Shown here in pieces: positions 62,198 through 64,000 of a DNA stretch of 64,000 nucleotides (positions within the stretch are counted from its first letter, which is position 1; every line of letters starts with the position of its first letter). Made by a program: the position numbers and the translations under genes. A model generated the notes under the pieces. That model had not been told where the DNA came from, ran no database searches, and was given only the letters and a program-made list of their open reading frames with translations. The DNA is taken from NCBI GenBank assembly GCA_910578395.1, contig CAJTPZ010000002.1, positions 186,242 through 250,241 on the forward strand. Reading direction: 5' to 3'. Origin of the DNA: an uncultured Muribaculaceae bacterium. Its GTDB lineage: Bacteria > Bacteroidota > Bacteroidia > Bacteroidales > Muribaculaceae.

Positions 62198-62742
62198 GCC
62201 AGAACAGTGTAAAGAAAGACTATCAGGAGCGCATCATGCCTGCTCTGATCAAGGAGTTCAGCTACACGACTCCTATGCAGGTTCCCCGCCTTGAGAAGAT
62301 TGTGATCAACCAGGGTCTCGGAGCTGCGACTCAGGACAAGAAGATCATTGAGACCGCTATCAACGAGCTGACTGCCATCACCGGCCAGAAGGCTGTTGCG
62401 ACCTTGTCGCGTAAGGACATCTCTAACTTCAAGGTTAGAAAGAAGATGCCTATCGGTGTGCGGGTGACTCTCCGTCGTGAGAAGATGTATGAGTTTCTGG
62501 AGCGTCTCGTAAGAGTCGCCCTGCCTCGTATCCGCGACTTCAAAGGCATCAACAGCAAGCTCGACGGCCGCGGCAACTACACTCTGGGTGTGACCGAGCA
62601 GATCATTTTTCCGGAGATCAACATCGACTCGATTTCCAAGCTCATGGGTATGAACATCACCTTCGTTACAACGGCTAACACCGATGAAGAGGGATATGCT
62701 CTGCTCAAGCAGTTTGGACTTCCCTTCAAGAACGCTAAATAA
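62194..62742 (+). CDS. rplE: 50S ribosomal protein L5
   Basis: 182 residues. MPALIKEFSYTTPMQVPRLE, GQKAVATLSRKDISNFKVRK and DFKGINSKLDGRGNYTLGVTEQIIFPE fit uL5. Confidence 0.97.
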   Translation: MSQNSVKKDYQERIMPALIKEFSYTTPMQVPRLEKIVINQGLGAATQDKKIIETAINELTAITGQKAVATLSRKDISNFKVRKKMPIGVRVTLRREKMYEFLERLVRVALPRIRDFKGINSKLDGRGNYTLGVTEQIIFPEINIDSISKLMGMNITFVTTANTDEEGYALLKQFGLPFKNAK

Positions 62743-62756
62743 GAGAGCACTCAACT

Positions 62757-63026
62757 ATGGCAAAAGAATCCATGAAGGCTCGTGAGGTGAAGCGTCAGAA
62801 GCTCGTAGCCCGCTATGCGGCCAAGAAGGCTGCTCTCAAGGAGGCAGGTGACTACGAGGGACTTCAGAAGCTTCCCAAGAACGCCTCGAGCGTGCGTCTG
62901 CACAACCGTTGCAGCATCACCGGGCGTCCCAAGGGCTACATCCGACAGTTTGGCATTTCGCGTATTCAGTTCCGTGAAATGGCTTCGGCGGGCTTGATTC
63001 CCGGTGTGAAGAAGGCAAGCTGGTAA
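62757..63026 (+). CDS. rpsN: 30S ribosomal protein S14 (zinc-free type)
   Basis: 89 residues. MAKESMKAREVKRQKLVARY, then LHNRCSITGRPKGYIRQFGISRIQFREMASAGLIPGV. Only one Cys, so it is the long, zinc-independent form. Confidence 0.96.
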   Translation: MAKESMKAREVKRQKLVARYAAKKAALKEAGDYEGLQKLPKNASSVRLHNRCSITGRPKGYIRQFGISRIQFREMASAGLIPGVKKASW

Positions 63027-63253
63027 AAAATCATCGAGGCGACCGGGGATTTCAGCAGATCCCCGGGGATAGCCGAGATATTGGCAACTGATTAGAGTCT
63101 GGCGTCGGTCATGCTCCCGGACGGGAGAACAGACAGGTGCCGACCCGGGCCGGGGAGTCTTGTCGGATATGATGATTTTTCCGAAGACGCAAGGCAATTA
63201 AATATTGTCGGGAGTTAGACGAATGTCCCGATCAATTTAACAAACAAATCAAA
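63027..63253 (+). promoter_or_regulatory. Structured spacer between rpsN and rpsH
   Basis: 227 bases with three good hairpins: CCGGGGAT-TTCAGCAG-ATCCCCGG (63043-63066), CTCCC-GGAC-GGGAG (63114-63127) with a possible outer GTCGG/CCGAC stem, and TCGGGA/TCCCGA (63208-63231) shortly before the rpsH start. A ribosomal-protein-binding control element (for example for S8) is possible. No gene seen. Confidence 0.5.
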
Positions 63254-63652
63254 ATGACTGATCCCATAGCAGATTATCTGACAAGATTGAGGAACGCTAT
63301 CCACGCCGGTCACCGTGTGGTGGAGGTGCCTGCCTCAAACTTGAAAAAAGAGATCACAAAGATCCTTTTTGACCAGGGCTATATACTTAACTACAAGTTT
63401 ATAGACGGTGTCAACACGCAGGGCGTGATAAAGATAGCGCTGAAATATGATCCGGTAGACCGCGTGAATGCCATCAAGGGCCTCAAGCGTGTATCGCGTC
63501 CGGGTCTTCGGCAGTATACCGGCTACAAAGATATGCCGCGAGTGCTCAATGGTCTTGGCATCGCCATTCTTTCGACTTCGAAGGGAGTGATGACCAACAA
63601 GAAGGCTGCCGAGGAGAAGATCGGCGGTGAAGTGCTTTGCTATGTTTATTGA
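63254..63652 (+). CDS. rpsH: 30S ribosomal protein S8
   Basis: 132 residues. MTDPIADYLTRLRNAIHAGH, RVSRPGLRQYTGYKDMPRVLNGLGIAILSTSKGVMTNKKA, and the terminal GGEVLCYVY. Typical uS8. Confidence 0.97.
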   Translation: MTDPIADYLTRLRNAIHAGHRVVEVPASNLKKEITKILFDQGYILNYKFIDGVNTQGVIKIALKYDPVDRVNAIKGLKRVSRPGLRQYTGYKDMPRVLNGLGIAILSTSKGVMTNKKAAEEKIGGEVLCYVY

Positions 63653-63673
63653 TTTTAAGGGAGGACTTCAATT

Positions 63674-64000
63674 ATGTCAAGAATAGGTAAAGCGCCGATA
63701 GAGATACCCGCCGGAGTGACGGTGACCGTCAAGGACAATGTAGTGACGGTGAAGGGTCCGAAGGGCCAGCTGGAACAGGCTGTCAACCCTGACCTGGATG
63801 TGAAGATTGAGGATGGTCATGTTATTGTGACCCGTCCGACCGATGAAAAGGAGCACCGCTCGCAGCATGGTCTGTATCGTGCTCTTATCCACAACATGGT
63901 TGTGGGCGTGTCGACGGGCTACAAGAAGGAGATGGAGCTCGTTGGTGTGGGTTACCGTGCCGCAGCCAATGGCCAGGTACTTGAGCTGTCGCTTGGTTTC
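63674..64000 (+). CDS. rplF: 50S ribosomal protein L6, 3' end outside window
   Basis: ATG 63674 and 109 codons to the window edge, read by eye. MSRIGKAPIEIPAGVTVTVK and VTVKGPKGQLEQAV, then HGLYRALIHNMVVGVSTGYK and ELVGVGYRAA are typical uL6. It starts 21 bases past rpsH. Confidence 0.96.
   Translation, partial: MSRIGKAPIEIPAGVTVTVKDNVVTVKGPKGQLEQAVNPDLDVKIEDGHVIVTRPTDEKEHRSQHGLYRALIHNMVVGVSTGYKKEMELVGVGYRAAANGQVLELSLGF

Noticed and set aside
1..64000. CRISPR arrays, tRNA or rRNA genes, insertion sequences, prophage
   Set aside because: Intergenic regions were read for regular short repeats, cloverleaf-like sequence and transposase-like frames; none was found.

Overview
The window looks like chromosomal DNA from a gut Bacteroidales, most plausibly a Muribaculaceae-like genome. 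The family is an inference. The signs are: promoter boxes of the Bacteroidota type (TAnnTTTG, sometimes with TTTG 19-20 bases upstream) and few Shine-Dalgarno sites; a C10 (streptopain-like) lipoprotein protease; SusC-type plug domains; Bacteroidota-specific DUF4294 and DUF5063 proteins; and a str operon running straight into the S10/spc ribosomal protein operon with no tuf between them. No tRNA, rRNA, CRISPR array, insertion sequence or phage was seen.

Layout. 1-997: 3' truncated C10 protease gene (minus). 1484-2595: rpsF-rpsR-rplI (minus). 2706-8883: GH123/DUF4091 lipoprotein, then rdgB, leuS and nadA (all minus). 8884-9325: AT-rich divergent gap with five same-direction TTATNNACA boxes, a candidate origin or DnaA-regulated region. 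9326-11249: holA and a SIMPL protein (plus). 11284-13668: a three-gene minus operon of ATP-grasp enzyme, GtrA-like membrane protein and CDP-alcohol phosphatidyltransferase, an uncharacterised membrane-lipid or glycan cluster. 13959-15776: dnaX (minus) behind a duplicated promoter. 16025-24033: a long plus-strand run: tail-anchored pseudokinase, GNAT-like protein, pyrH, frr, radical SAM enzyme, LD-carboxypeptidase, K+ channel-like protein with an odd filter, MscS channel, degenerate M23 protein. 24203-27390: three tandem paralogues of a secreted protein with two carboxypeptidase-regulatory domains and a TonB/SusC plug domain but no beta-barrel; the first copy is frameshifted in its signal peptide. 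27542-36397: Rieske-like lipoprotein, argH, recA, nth, pheS, ribE, yebC, pheT (minus). 36556-43542: nucleotidyltransferase, DUF5063, menA, rarA, GH3, pyrE, SRPBCC protein (plus). 43611-50263: alkaline phosphatase (minus), His/Pro-rich secreted protein (plus), nadB-sdaA-rmuC (minus). 50469-52474: ilvA and a DUF4294 protein. 52739-64000: rpsL, rpsG, fusA and the S10/spc cluster up to a truncated rplF.

How the genes work together. Most of the window is housekeeping: translation (ribosomal proteins, fusA, frr, leuS, pheST), replication and repair (holA, dnaX, recA, nth, rarA, rmuC), nucleotide and cofactor synthesis (pyrH, pyrE, nadA, nadB, ribE, menA) and amino acids (argH, ilvA, sdaA). Accessory and envelope functions are interspersed. 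The least explained parts are the barrel-less plug array, the ATP-grasp/GtrA/CDP-alcohol cluster, the DnaA-box-like gap, several promoters placed 5-6 bases before a start codon (likely leaderless mRNAs), and structured spacers inside the ribosomal operon.
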